From positions 6,324,001-6,388,000 of the forward strand of contig OY969623.1 of NCBI GenBank assembly GCA_963701675.1: a DNA stretch of 64,000 bases, given 5' to 3'. Positions 42,316-51,155 of the stretch are shown here, piece by piece. The stretch's first letter is position 1. Each line of letters starts with the position of its first letter. The position numbers and the translations under genes are program-made. The notes below the pieces were generated by a model that saw nothing but the letters and a program-made list of their open reading frames with translations, was not told where the DNA came from and searched no databases. This stretch comes from G963701675 sp963701675 (GTDB lineage Bacteria; Planctomycetota; Planctomycetia; Gemmatales; Gemmataceae).

Positions 42316-42936
42316 CTACCAGGGTCGCTCCATCAGGGAGACGATTTGCACGGCGAGTCGGTCGACGTTTTCTTTGCGGGCGCTGCTGATTGAGCCGCCG
42401 AGTTCGGGAATGAAACCGCCCACGGATTGGACCAACGTTGGGACGGCGTGCGGCGGCGGAGGCGCCGCGGTACCATCGGGAAGGAACGGCGCCGGCACCG
42501 AGGGTGGGCCGATCGGTGGCTCGCCGGGCGCTCTCGGACGAGAGAGAATCTCACCGGTGCGGCGATCACGCCAGATGATCTCCACGGCAAGCACGGTTTC
42601 GGCTTCGCGCACTTCATTAAGCTGGTTTCGGTTCAGGATGTTTTTGTTGAGAGCGATGACTTTGCCGATCAACTCCGTGTCGGCTTTGTCCGGATCGGAT
42701 TCAACTCGGTACGGCGTCTTCGCCTGAATCTCGCGAACCACCGCTTCCGTAAGCTCGAACTCGATGCCCCGCCAAAAGGTGTTGTTTTTGAAAATGGGCA
42801 CGCACACCGTACGAATATTGGTGTCGTAATTGGGCCGTGTGCTGTAGCCGATTAGCGTGAAATGACGGTCCCACGCGCAGGAAGGCACTAGACACGTAGC
42901 CGCTGCCAACAGAGTCGTGAGAGTCTTGTTTCGCAT
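42316..42936 (-). CDS. lptE: LptE-like LPS-assembly lipoprotein
   Basis: A 206-aa precursor with a lipoprotein signal ending at CLVPSC. After it the GYSTRPNYDTNIRTVCVPIF and RGIEFELTEAVVREI blocks are typical of the LptE/RlpB family. LptE plugs the LptD barrel that delivers lipopolysaccharide to the outer membrane. A Pro-rich insert (~residues 135-165) is present. Start ATG 42936 is preferred to the TTG one codon upstream. lptE follows the BamD-like gene by 15 bases. Confidence 0.8.
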   Translation of the reverse strand: MRNKTLTTLLAAATCLVPSCAWDRHFTLIGYSTRPNYDTNIRTVCVPIFKNNTFWRGIEFELTEAVVREIQAKTPYRVESDPDKADTELIGKVIALNKNILNRNQLNEVREAETVLAVEIIWRDRRTGEILSRPRAPGEPPIGPPSVPAPFLPDGTAAPPPPHAVPTLVQSVGGFIPELGGSISSARKENVDRLAVQIVSLMERPW

Positions 42937-42951
42937 CAATTCCAGGTGTCC

Positions 42952-44205
42952 TTATGGCCGCGAAGCACCTGTTGCGGGCGCATTCACCGGTTGAAGGTCG
43001 CCTTTTGACGGCGGCGGAACCAACGGGCGACTATTGAGATCGGGCGCGGTGTTCGCCTTGACGATGGCATCAGACTTCAGTTCATGCATCAGTTCCGCCG
43101 CACGCTCACAATGCGGTGTTCCGGGGTAACGGCGCCGCACGATCTCGTAGTAGAAGTACGCCGACGCCGGATGACCGGTGCGGCGATAGAACTCCGCGAT
43201 CTTAAAGTCCTTCTCCGCTTGCTGAGCGGTGATGCCGGCAAGCTGCCGTTCGAGGAAGGCGGTCTTGTCCGCGGGTTGCACGTAGTTGCGGAGTGCGAGA
43301 TCTACATACTTCCGCGATTCCGCCACCTTTCGCCCATCGTAGTCCGCCCCGCCGGTGCCCAGGTGCTTGGAAATGATGGCGTATTCCATGGCTTGCGGAG
43401 CATATTTACTATTGGGATGAACATCGACGAGTTGACTGAACAACCGATCCGACTCGCGATAATCTTCGCGGTAGAACTTCACACTTCCGGCCAAGAATAA
43501 GGCCTCGTCGGCACGCTTACCATTTACATCGTTGATGATAATGTGCTCCAAGGCTTCGAGGGCGCGTCCTTCCTCGTCAAAGATCGGCTTGGATTTTTCG
43601 AAGTGAACGTATGACACCGGCATGACAAACCAATCGCCGTTCTCCTGCGCCGCCTTGCTTCGACGAATCTCCTCGCGAGTGTCGTGCAGCCAAAAATCGG
43701 CAATCGCAAACATCCGTTCCATGGATGCATCACGGTACGTTCCGAATCGGAAGTCCTGGAGCAACTTGTTGTAGGTATCGCACGCCTTGGGCAGGTTGTC
43801 CTGACGGCGTAAGCACTCCGCTTCGAAGTACCGTGCTTCCTCGGCGATTTGCGGCGGGTTCTTCTTATTTTCGGCCACTCGGTGGAAAACCTTTTCCGCC
43901 TCGGGGTAATGACTGTTGCGGTACAAGTCTTGTGCCGCCTGAAGGTCCGCGTTCGCCTTGGTCGGGTCGTAGGTATCCGGAGTCCGTAACCCACTCACCC
44001 AGTCGCCGACTTGGCCCACACTGTTGCCGACGGCCTGTCCGACGGAGCTATTGGCCACCGGATCGACGAACCGTTCTCGGAGTGCAAAGTGGTCCCCGGA
44101 AGTGGCGCATCCGACCAGCGCCAAGGAAAAAGGCAAAAGGAGGTAGCCGAAGGGAAGACGTATTTTGTCTTTCCTTGTCTCTCCTTGCTTGCTTGTGTGT
44201 TTCAT
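42952..44205 (-). CDS. BamD-like TPR lipoprotein
   Basis: A 417-aa precursor with signal and lipobox VGCATSG at ~32-38. TPR-like helices span ~75-340: YRNSHYPEAEKVFHRVAE, then ARYFEAECLRRQDNLPKACD, and later FYYEIVRRRYPGTPHCERA. This matches outer-membrane assembly lipoproteins of the BamD/YfiO group, though BamD is shorter (~245). It may serve the Bam complex for outer-membrane protein insertion. The C-terminus is Pro-rich. It follows recO by three bases. Confidence 0.7.
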   Translation of the reverse strand: MKHTSKQGETRKDKIRLPFGYLLLPFSLALVGCATSGDHFALRERFVDPVANSSVGQAVGNSVGQVGDWVSGLRTPDTYDPTKANADLQAAQDLYRNSHYPEAEKVFHRVAENKKNPPQIAEEARYFEAECLRRQDNLPKACDTYNKLLQDFRFGTYRDASMERMFAIADFWLHDTREEIRRSKAAQENGDWFVMPVSYVHFEKSKPIFDEEGRALEALEHIIINDVNGKRADEALFLAGSVKFYREDYRESDRLFSQLVDVHPNSKYAPQAMEYAIISKHLGTGGADYDGRKVAESRKYVDLALRNYVQPADKTAFLERQLAGITAQQAEKDFKIAEFYRRTGHPASAYFYYEIVRRRYPGTPHCERAAELMHELKSDAIVKANTAPDLNSRPLVPPPSKGDLQPVNAPATGASRP

Positions 44206-44208
44206 GGT

Positions 44209-44961
44209 CTAGCTCCCCAAGTAAGGCAACAGTCGCGGCCGACGCCCCAAGAGGTGCGACACATATCGGTTCAGCAACTGCCTAAGTTCATTCCGAACGG
44301 TCGGCTCCCACGGTCGTTGCCATGCGTCTGCCGATTCGCTCCATTCCGTCAACGCACGCCAGCCATTTACCGACAATGGATGTGAGTCACGATGCTTGGT
44401 CCGGCACGTCGCACACACGACTCCTCCGGCGGTTGGACTGAAGTACAATCCAGGCGTCACCGGCGGATCGGCCAATTTGGTCCCACAATCGGCACACACG
44501 TCCAACCTCGGGCGGTAACCGAGCTCTTGCAGCAACACCAATTCAAACCGCGCCAGTCGTGGACCTGTTGGAAGTCCCGACTGTCCCAGCGTTTGCAGGG
44601 TCGCCACGGCCTCATCGAACAAGGCCGGGTGGGGATCGTAATCCTGCGTGCATTCGGATAACAACTCGGCGATATAGTATCCCGAATACAGTGCCGATAA
44701 ATCCCCGCGCAGGCGCGGAAAGCTCTCCGCCACTTGAGCTTCCGTCAACAGATCGAGGCTCCCGGATGATTTGCGGAGGACGACTATACTGCACAAGGTT
44801 AGGAGGTCAAGTGCGCTTTCGAAGTTGGACTTAAGCCGTCGACCCCCTTTGGCCAGGGCTCGCACTTTGCCGAACTCACGCGTCCAAAGCGTTACAATGC
44901 GGCTAGTCTCGCTCCAGTCCGTCGCGCGGACAACAAGTGCGAGCGCCTTCTCAGCAGACAT
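44209..44961 (-). CDS. recO: DNA repair protein RecO
   Basis: RecO (250 aa) anneals DNA and loads RecA with RecR. The N-terminal OB fold has LALVVRATDWSETSRIVTLW and REFGKVRALAKGGRR; the C-terminal part has GTKLADPPV next to C-x2-C pairs (CADCGTK and CATCRTK), the RecO zinc finger. Its ATG at 44961 overlaps the start codon of the divergently transcribed membrane protein gene (CATG). Confidence 0.92.
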   Translation of the reverse strand: MSAEKALALVVRATDWSETSRIVTLWTREFGKVRALAKGGRRLKSNFESALDLLTLCSIVVLRKSSGSLDLLTEAQVAESFPRLRGDLSALYSGYYIAELLSECTQDYDPHPALFDEAVATLQTLGQSGLPTGPRLARFELVLLQELGYRPRLDVCADCGTKLADPPVTPGLYFSPTAGGVVCATCRTKHRDSHPLSVNGWRALTEWSESADAWQRPWEPTVRNELRQLLNRYVSHLLGRRPRLLPYLGS

Positions 44962-45433
44962 GTTAAGCCTCCTCCGTCTACGTTATAGGAAGAGGTTTGG
45001 TGCGATATTGAACGAAATCTGGAAAGAGCGATCGCCGGTGAAGGCCGCTTTGATCGCGGCAGCGGCGATGACTGCATGGTCCCATGTCTGTTGGGTGTGG
45101 CTGGGGGAACCTAGCGATTGGAGATTTCCGCTGTTTGCCACATCATACTCCACCGCCCTAGGGTTCGTAGCTGTCGGCGTGATGCTCGGATCAATGCGGG
45201 TGTGCCTTTACACGTGGGTATTCGGGATCGGGATTTGCTTCGCTTCAGCCGTTCCCATGGCCCTGGCGTTACACTGGCCAATGGACCCGAGCATTCGTTT
45301 CCTTGTGATCGGAAAAATCATCGGGATTGTTCGCTATACGGTCTGGCTTCCGTTGGTGCTGTTTGTCGGTGTCGCAGTGTGGAATTGGATAAGATACTTT
45401 CAATACCGCCGCTTGCAATCTAATACTTCGTAA
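44960..45433 (+). CDS. Small multi-pass membrane protein, function unknown
   Basis: From ATG 44960 this 157-aa protein has four probable TMs (around KAALIAAAAMTAWSHVCWVW, ALGFVAVGVMLGSMRVCLYT, FGIGICFASAVPMALALH and TVWLPLVLFVGVAVWNWI) and no recognisable motif. The start shares CATG with the recO start on the other strand, so a later start is possible. It precedes ftr by 13 bases. Confidence 0.5.
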   Translation: MLSLLRLRYRKRFGAILNEIWKERSPVKAALIAAAAMTAWSHVCWVWLGEPSDWRFPLFATSYSTALGFVAVGVMLGSMRVCLYTWVFGIGICFASAVPMALALHWPMDPSIRFLVIGKIIGIVRYTVWLPLVLFVGVAVWNWIRYFQYRRLQSNTS

Positions 45434-45446
45434 GGACTACGACTCG

Positions 45447-46337
45447 TTGGAAATCCACGGCATTCCGATCGAAAACACCTTCGCTGAAGCCTTCCCCATG
45501 ACGGCGTCGCGGGTTATCGTGACCGCGGGGACTCCGGGGTGGGCCTTAACCGCAGCCCAGACGGCGACGGGATACGCTTCGTCGGTAATCGGCTGCGACG
45601 CTGAAGCCGGCATCGAGCTTGTCCTGGGCGAACACGAGACAGCCGACGGGCGGCCTGGAATCAGCTTGCTCGTGTTTGCGTTTAGCCGCGATGCACTTCA
45701 GAAAGCGGTTGTGAACCGCGTTGGCCAGTGCATACTCACGTGTGCGACCACCGCCTGTTACAACGCCTTACCTTTGGTCAAGGACAAGACAATTCGCGTT
45801 GGCGGAAACCTGCGGTTTTTCGGGGATGGCTGGCAGTCGAGCAAGAAACTCAACGGCCGACGATTTTGGCGGATGCCGGTCATGGACGGTGAGTTCTTGT
45901 GCGAAGACGTATTTGGCACAACAAAGGGTGTCGCCGGCGGCAACTTTCTCGTCATCGGCGAGAGCCAAACCAAAGCTCTTTCCGCGGCGGAAGCGGCTGT
46001 GACAGCCATTCGACAGGTTCCTGGCGTCATTATGCCTTTTCCGGGTGGCATCGTTCGAAGTGGGAGTAAGGTAGGCAGCCGGTACAAAAAGCTGCGCGCG
46101 AGCACCAACGATGCCTACTGCCCGACGTTGCGTGGCGTCGTAAAGTCGGCGCTGCCGGACGGTGCCAACGCCGTTTATGAAATCGTGATCGATGGCCTCG
46201 AACTTGCCGTCGTCGAGGAAGCAACCCGCGTCGGCATCCGTGCGGCTTGTCAGCCGGGAGTGCTGCAAATTTCGGCCGGTAACTATGGCGGCAACTTGGG
46301 GCCATTTCACATTCATCTACATAAACTGCTGGCCTGA
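45447..46337 (+). CDS. ftr: Formylmethanofuran:H4MPT formyltransferase
   Basis: Ftr (FhcD, 296 aa) transfers a formyl group between methanofuran and tetrahydromethanopterin, in methanogens and in the C1 oxidation pathway of methylotrophs. The N-terminal GIPIENTFAEAFPMTASRVI, ATGYASSVIGCDAEAGIEL, the GGNLRFFGDGWQ region, GGNFLVIGESQTKALSAAEA and GGIVRSGSKVGSRYK fit Ftr closely. TTG 45447 is used because AAGGA lies upstream and the family begins here. No fhcA, B, C, mch or mtd gene is nearby. A flavin oxidoreductase follows after 18 bases. Confidence 0.9.
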   Translation: MEIHGIPIENTFAEAFPMTASRVIVTAGTPGWALTAAQTATGYASSVIGCDAEAGIELVLGEHETADGRPGISLLVFAFSRDALQKAVVNRVGQCILTCATTACYNALPLVKDKTIRVGGNLRFFGDGWQSSKKLNGRRFWRMPVMDGEFLCEDVFGTTKGVAGGNFLVIGESQTKALSAAEAAVTAIRQVPGVIMPFPGGIVRSGSKVGSRYKKLRASTNDAYCPTLRGVVKSALPDGANAVYEIVIDGLELAVVEEATRVGIRAACQPGVLQISAGNYGGNLGPFHIHLHKLLA

Positions 46338-46355
46338 TAGCGGCGGAGTTGGAGG

Positions 46356-47525
46356 ATGGCAAAAGCGGACCCACAGCGCGTGGCTGTCATCGGCGCCGGC
46401 CCTATCGGCATCGAGTCGGCGTTGTATGCCCGCACACTCGGCTTCCAGACGACGGTGTTTGAACGTGGCCAAGTCGGCGCCTTCGTTCGTCAATGGGGTC
46501 ACGTCCGGCTCTTCACCCCATTCGCGATGAACATTACACCGCTCGGAAGTTCCATCCTTCGCACCGGCAAAGATCGCCATGAGTTTCCTGCCGACCATGC
46601 GTCTATTACAGGCCGCGAATACCTGACTTCTTACCTCGAACCCCTTTCCAAGTCGGACGTCCTTCGCGGTTGCATTCGTACCGATGCACAAGTCGTGGCG
46701 ATCGGGCGCCGCGGCTGTATCGCTTCGGACGATCCCGCCGACGCGAAGCGTGCCAAGCAGCCGTTTCGACTTCTGATTCGCGACAGCAAGAACAAAGAAC
46801 AAATCGAGGAAGCCGACATCGTCCTTGATTGCACAGGAACATACGGCCAGCATCGATGGGCGGGCGACGGCGGCATTCCCGCAGTCGGCGAGCGAGCCGC
46901 GGAAGCATCAATGTCGTACACCCTGGAGGATGTTTGCGGCGAACGGCGCGGTTACTATGCAGGCAAGACGGTGATGGTGATCGGCGGCGGGCATTCGGCG
47001 GCGACTTCAGTCTGTAGTCTCGCCGACGTCGCCGAAAAGCACCCGGAGACGTGGATAATCTGGCTTACACGTGGCACGGGAACCCAGCCGATTCACCGTT
47101 ACGCCAATGATCCACTCCGTGAACGCGACCGCCTGGCCGTGCGTGCCAACACGTTAGCCACGCGCGGCGAAGGCGTTGTGGAATATCACAATCAATCGTT
47201 TATCGATGCCATCGAGTCGCTGGGACAAGACAAGGGTTTCCGCGTTGCCGCTAGAGTCGCCGGGAAGCCAAGCATATTTGAAGTCGATCGACTCATCGCC
47301 AACGTCGGATACCGAATCGACACAAGTGTCTACCGGGAACTGAACGTCGGCAAAGTCACCGCAGGTGTTCACACCGACGAACCTAATTTCTTCATCCTCG
47401 GCGCGAAGAGTTTTGGCCGAAAGTCGCATTTCTTCATGCGTGACGGATTCGAACAAATTCGGCAGGTGTTTGCAATCATCTCCGGGAACCCGTCGCTTGA
47501 TCTGTATCGCAACGTGCGGCATTGA
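46356..47525 (+). CDS. FAD/NAD(P)-dependent oxidoreductase
   Basis: A 389-aa flavoprotein with two dinucleotide-binding folds. GAGPIGIESALYARTLG near the N-terminus binds FAD, and GKTVMVIGGGHSAATSVCSL in the middle binds NAD(P). EADIVLDCTGTYG and ANVGYRIDTSVYRELNV are also typical of pyridine-nucleotide disulfide-type monomers. The substrate is unknown. The close spacing after ftr suggests a C1-linked or shared-regulon role, which is inference. Confidence 0.8.
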   Translation: MAKADPQRVAVIGAGPIGIESALYARTLGFQTTVFERGQVGAFVRQWGHVRLFTPFAMNITPLGSSILRTGKDRHEFPADHASITGREYLTSYLEPLSKSDVLRGCIRTDAQVVAIGRRGCIASDDPADAKRAKQPFRLLIRDSKNKEQIEEADIVLDCTGTYGQHRWAGDGGIPAVGERAAEASMSYTLEDVCGERRGYYAGKTVMVIGGGHSAATSVCSLADVAEKHPETWIIWLTRGTGTQPIHRYANDPLRERDRLAVRANTLATRGEGVVEYHNQSFIDAIESLGQDKGFRVAARVAGKPSIFEVDRLIANVGYRIDTSVYRELNVGKVTAGVHTDEPNFFILGAKSFGRKSHFFMRDGFEQIRQVFAIISGNPSLDLYRNVRH

Positions 47526-47536
47526 GGGCGTGACGC

Positions 47537-48529
47537 ATGGATGTGCTCGTTACCGGCGGTGCAGGCTTCATTGGTAGCCATTTGGTCTCCGCTCTACTCG
47601 ATCAACGCCGAATGGTCCGTGTGTTGGAGCACCCCAAAGCGCGCGTAGCTCATCTGCCGCTCGACCGTATTGACCTAATCCATGGGGACATTCGTGATCG
47701 CGACGAATTGGCGAAGGCAATGTGCGGGTGCGAGGAAGTTTATCACCTCGCCGCGAATCCGCATCTTTGGACACAGAAGCGAGGTACTTTCCACCAGGTG
47801 AATTATCGCGGCACGGTCAATGTCATCGAAACGGCTCTGCAGGCAAGGGTGCGTCGCATCCTGCACGTCAGTACGGAAAGCATACTGACACGCGCACAAC
47901 AGACGGCTCCCATCGCAGAAGACCAGGTAGTTCATCCGCGTGATGTGGTTGGACCCTACTGTCGCTCGAAATATCTAGCCGAGCGATTCGCATTCTCGGC
48001 CGCACGAACCGGCGCTCACGTCGTCATTGTCAACCCGACGCTTCCGGTAGGTCCCGGCGATTGGGGATGCTCGCCGCCGACACGCATGATGCTGGATTTC
48101 TGCCGTGGCGGCCGGCGCGAGTATGTGGACGCGGAACTAAATCTTATCGACGTGCGAGATGTCGCCGCCGGCATGATTCGAGCGATGGATAGCGGAAAGC
48201 CTGGTCGCCGATATCTGCTCGGCTCCGAGAACCTGAGTGTTTTGAATGTCTTCGAGGCCTTGGCGCGTATGACCGATTTGCCGCCGCCGCGGCGGAGAGT
48301 TCCGTATCCCGTTGCCCTAGCCGCAGCATATATCAGCGAGTGGGTAGCCGACGTAATGACGCACCGTTCCCCGGCTGCAACCGTGACGGGTGTGAAACTA
48401 ACCCGACGGCGCATGCAGTTCGACGCCAGTCGAAGCTTGCAAGAGCTCGGAATAAAGCCGCGGCCGGTTGTCCAATCCATAGAGGAAGCGGTTACGTGGT
48501 TCCGCTCGGTAGGATGGATTCGTTCGTGA
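47537..48529 (+). CDS. HpnA-like NAD-dependent epimerase/dehydratase
   Basis: An extended SDR enzyme of 330 aa. The NAD loop is VTGGAGFIGSHLVSALL; the catalytic YCRSK (Y-x3-K) is in GPYCRSKYLAERFAF. The middle VYHLAANPHLWTQKRGTFHQ and later VNPTLPVGPGDWGCSP and LNLIDVRDVAAGMIRAM resemble HpnA, the hopanoid-associated sugar epimerase. No other hopanoid gene is in view, so the substrate is open. It follows the flavoprotein by 11 bases. Confidence 0.75.
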   Translation: MDVLVTGGAGFIGSHLVSALLDQRRMVRVLEHPKARVAHLPLDRIDLIHGDIRDRDELAKAMCGCEEVYHLAANPHLWTQKRGTFHQVNYRGTVNVIETALQARVRRILHVSTESILTRAQQTAPIAEDQVVHPRDVVGPYCRSKYLAERFAFSAARTGAHVVIVNPTLPVGPGDWGCSPPTRMMLDFCRGGRREYVDAELNLIDVRDVAAGMIRAMDSGKPGRRYLLGSENLSVLNVFEALARMTDLPPPRRRVPYPVALAAAYISEWVADVMTHRSPAATVTGVKLTRRRMQFDASRSLQELGIKPRPVVQSIEEAVTWFRSVGWIRS

Positions 48530-48607
48530 AACGCCTGTCCGCAACTCCAGTCGCTTATAATTGACGAAGTGGATGGGAAGCAGGTGGATTAGTCTAAGAG
48601 GATTGAG

Positions 48608-49114
48608 ATGCCGTCGTGGGTCACGGAATTCTCCATGAATTGGGCCGCCATCGGGTGGGGATCGCTCATCTTCGTCGCGACCTTCGCGCTTAGCATTTTG
48701 GCGGTTGGCTTCGTGTTCGTGCGACTGCCGGCCACCTACTTCAGCGATGTCCATACATCGGCGTTTCTGAGTAAGTCGCGACCCACGGTTCGTGTAATGG
48801 CCAAGATCGGCAAGAACGTCCTGGGCGTTTTTCTCGTCGTGCTCGGCATCGCTTTGTCGGTCCCAGGAATTCCGGGTCAAGGGATACTCACGATCCTGCT
48901 TGGCGTTTTGCTGCTCGATTTTCCGGGAAAACGAAAACTCGAGTGTAAGTTAGTCAACCGACCACACGTGTTGGGAACGATAAACGCATTGAGAGCACGC
49001 TGCGGCCAACCGCCGCTCATCGTTGGAAAATGTGAGCTGGATCCAAGCCTCCCGACACATACAGGAACACCAAAGTCCGAGCAGTCATACACGCATGTAC
49101 TTCCTCGCGATTGA
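48608..49114 (+). CDS. Small membrane protein, PGPGW-like
   Basis: A 168-aa protein with two TM regions (~14-36 and ~66-95). The second contains VPGIPGQGILTILLGVLLLD followed by FPGKRKLE, similar to the putative transmembrane PGPGW family. A hydrophilic C-terminus follows. The function is unknown. It overlaps tsaD by 20 bases; the tsaD start is placed by homology, so the overlap is real unless this frame ends early. Confidence 0.55.
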   Translation: MPSWVTEFSMNWAAIGWGSLIFVATFALSILAVGFVFVRLPATYFSDVHTSAFLSKSRPTVRVMAKIGKNVLGVFLVVLGIALSVPGIPGQGILTILLGVLLLDFPGKRKLECKLVNRPHVLGTINALRARCGQPPLIVGKCELDPSLPTHTGTPKSEQSYTHVLPRD

Positions 49115-50105
49115 AACGTCCTGTGACGAAACAGCGGCGGCGGTCTTCACCGACGAGCCGATTATCCTGTCGAACGTGGTTGCGTCACAAACCGATTTGC
49201 ACGCGCGCTTCGGCGGCGTAGTGCCGGAAGTGGCGGCACGGGCACATTTGCAGCGGCTGCTACCGGTGATCGATGATGCCCTGCGGCAGGCGAATGTTCG
49301 CCTCGACGACATCGGCTGCGTCGTCGTGCATCATACGCCGGGCCTGGTCGGCGCATTGCTCGTCGGTGTCAGCGCGGCCAAGATGCTGGCGGTTGCCTTG
49401 GACGTTCCGTTACTTGGCGCCAACCACATCGAAGCACATGTCTATGCATGCCGGCTCGCTGCGCGTCGGGATATCTTCCCTTGTGTCGGCTTGGTGGTTA
49501 GCGGCGGACATACGTGTCTCTTCCACTGCTTGTCACCGCTCGATTTTCAGTTATTGGGCGCTACATTGGACGATGCGGCGGGTGAAGCGTTTGACAAGGT
49601 GGCGGCGATCCTTGGACTCGGATTCCCCGGTGGCCCGGCCGTTGAGCGCGAGGCGTTATCCGGCAACGCCGAGTCGTATCGTTTTCCTCGGGCATTTTTG
49701 CGGGATGAGCGCCTCGATTTCAGCTTCAGCGGGGTCAAGACGGCTGTGCTTTACAAAGCGTGCGGCCAAGATGCGGCGCAAGCGCCGCCGCCGGTGGGCC
49801 AATTCCGTGCCGACCTTGCGGCGAGCTTTCAGCGAGCCGTGGTCGATATCTTAGTCGAGAAATCTCGGCAGGCGCTGGCGAAAACCGGGCAGAAGAGACT
49901 TGCGGTGGGTGGCGGTGTCGCGGCAAACAAGAGCTTGCGTGCCGCTCTGGAGCAGATGACGAATCAGGAGGCCGCGGAGTTGTTTATTCCGCCGATGGCG
50001 TTGTGCACGGATAATGCCGCCATGGCTGCGGTTGCGATCGAGAAATGGCGCCTACAGGAATTCGCACCGCTTGACTTGGACGCTGTGCCGGCTTTTCGTG
50101 GGTAG
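49095..50105 (+). CDS. tsaD: tRNA N6-adenosine threonylcarbamoyltransferase TsaD
   Basis: TsaD (336 aa) adds the threonylcarbamoyl group to A37 of ANN-decoding tRNAs, with TsaB and TsaE. LAIETSCDETAAAVFTD, the metal ligands H111 and H115 in HIEAH, LVVSGGHT and GEAFDKVAAILGLGFPGGP are diagnostic, then RLAVGGGVAANKSLRAAL and DNAAMAAVA. The ATG 49095 starts exactly at the family N-terminus; an upstream frame extension is rejected. It ends six bases before the opposite-strand epimerase. Confidence 0.96.
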   Translation: MYFLAIETSCDETAAAVFTDEPIILSNVVASQTDLHARFGGVVPEVAARAHLQRLLPVIDDALRQANVRLDDIGCVVVHHTPGLVGALLVGVSAAKMLAVALDVPLLGANHIEAHVYACRLAARRDIFPCVGLVVSGGHTCLFHCLSPLDFQLLGATLDDAAGEAFDKVAAILGLGFPGGPAVEREALSGNAESYRFPRAFLRDERLDFSFSGVKTAVLYKACGQDAAQAPPPVGQFRADLAASFQRAVVDILVEKSRQALAKTGQKRLAVGGGVAANKSLRAALEQMTNQEAAELFIPPMALCTDNAAMAAVAIEKWRLQEFAPLDLDAVPAFRG

Positions 50106-50111
50106 GAAGCG

Positions 50112-51101
50112 CTACGAGGGCACGGGTACCTTTGTGCCGCGGCGGTGAGCTGCGGGAACGGCCAGTGCGGTTGCGTTCCCGTAGTAGTCCATGCATTGCT
50201 GTAAGTTCATCCGCAAGTCCGTGCACGGACAGTAACCGAGTTCGACTTGCGCCCGCGAAATATCGGCGTGGCTGTGGCGAACGTCACCGGGTCGCGGATT
50301 ATCGTGTATCGGTTTGATATGCGTGCCGAGCAAGTCATTGAGGATATTCAACACTTCGATCAGGGTGCTTCGCCGGCCGCTGGCGACGTTGTAAACGCGC
50401 CCGGCAACACGCGGCGCTTCCATGGCCAGGAGATTCGCCTGAACGACGTCCGTGACGTAAGTAAAATCGCGTGATTGTTTGCCGTCGCCGTGAATGATCG
50501 GGCTTCGACGATGCAATAGTGCGGTGATGAAATGCGGCACCACTCCCGCGAACGCATCGTCGAGGGGCTGCCGCGGCCCGAATAGACTGAAGTATCGCAA
50601 TCGCACCGTATCCAGGCCGTACACATTGTGAAACGCGACACAGTATTGCTCACCCGCAAACTTGGCGACGGCTGTCGGCGATAGTGGATTGGTGACATTG
50701 TCCTCATGCGCCGGCAGAGGCGACGCGTTTCCGTAGGCGCTCGAGGTTGCAGCATAAATCACTCGACGGACCTGAGCCTCACGCGCCGCCATCAATACAT
50801 GAAGCGTTCCGGTTGCGCCGGCATGATGCACTGCCAAGGGATCTACCACACCCAAAGGCACGGACGCGAGTGCCGCCTCGTGGAACACGTAGTCGATGCC
50901 TTGAGTCGCCGCACGAACGGCTTTCAGATCGGTTACATCGCCGGCTATCCATTCGATCCGGTCACGCACCGCGTCCAGGTTCTCACGGGCACCGGTGCTC
51001 AGGTTATCCAACACGTGCACTTGATGCCCGTGCGCTACGAGCGATTCCACCAGGTGAGAGCCGACGAACCCGGCGCCTCCCGTTACTAGACAACGTGCCA
51101 T
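50112..51101 (-). CDS. NAD-dependent sugar epimerase lacking the catalytic Tyr
   Basis: A 329-aa extended SDR most like UDP-GlcNAc/GlcA 4-epimerases (WbpP type). The NAD loop is VTGGAGFVGSHLVESLV; ATSSAYGNASPLP and RYFSLFGPRQPLDDAFAGVV follow, with FTYVTDVVQANLLAME near the substrate loop. The Y-x3-K catalytic motif should read SPYAVSK but is SPTAVAK: residue 143 is Thr (codon ACA at 50675-50673) while K147 is kept. This would abolish or change activity. It is the promoter-distal gene of the long minus-strand polysaccharide cluster. Confidence 0.85.
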   Translation of the reverse strand: MARCLVTGGAGFVGSHLVESLVAHGHQVHVLDNLSTGARENLDAVRDRIEWIAGDVTDLKAVRAATQGIDYVFHEAALASVPLGVVDPLAVHHAGATGTLHVLMAAREAQVRRVIYAATSSAYGNASPLPAHEDNVTNPLSPTAVAKFAGEQYCVAFHNVYGLDTVRLRYFSLFGPRQPLDDAFAGVVPHFITALLHRRSPIIHGDGKQSRDFTYVTDVVQANLLAMEAPRVAGRVYNVASGRRSTLIEVLNILNDLLGTHIKPIHDNPRPGDVRHSHADISRAQVELGYCPCTDLRMNLQQCMDYYGNATALAVPAAHRRGTKVPVPS

Positions 51102-51155
51102 GACACTACCTCCGCCCTTCGCCGTCCGCGGTGGCTTGGCCTTTTCTGGTTCCGT

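Noticed and set aside
49023..49094. N-terminal extension of TsaD
   Set aside because: TsaD starts precisely at MYFLAIETSCDET; the added residues overlap the previous gene and are not family-like.
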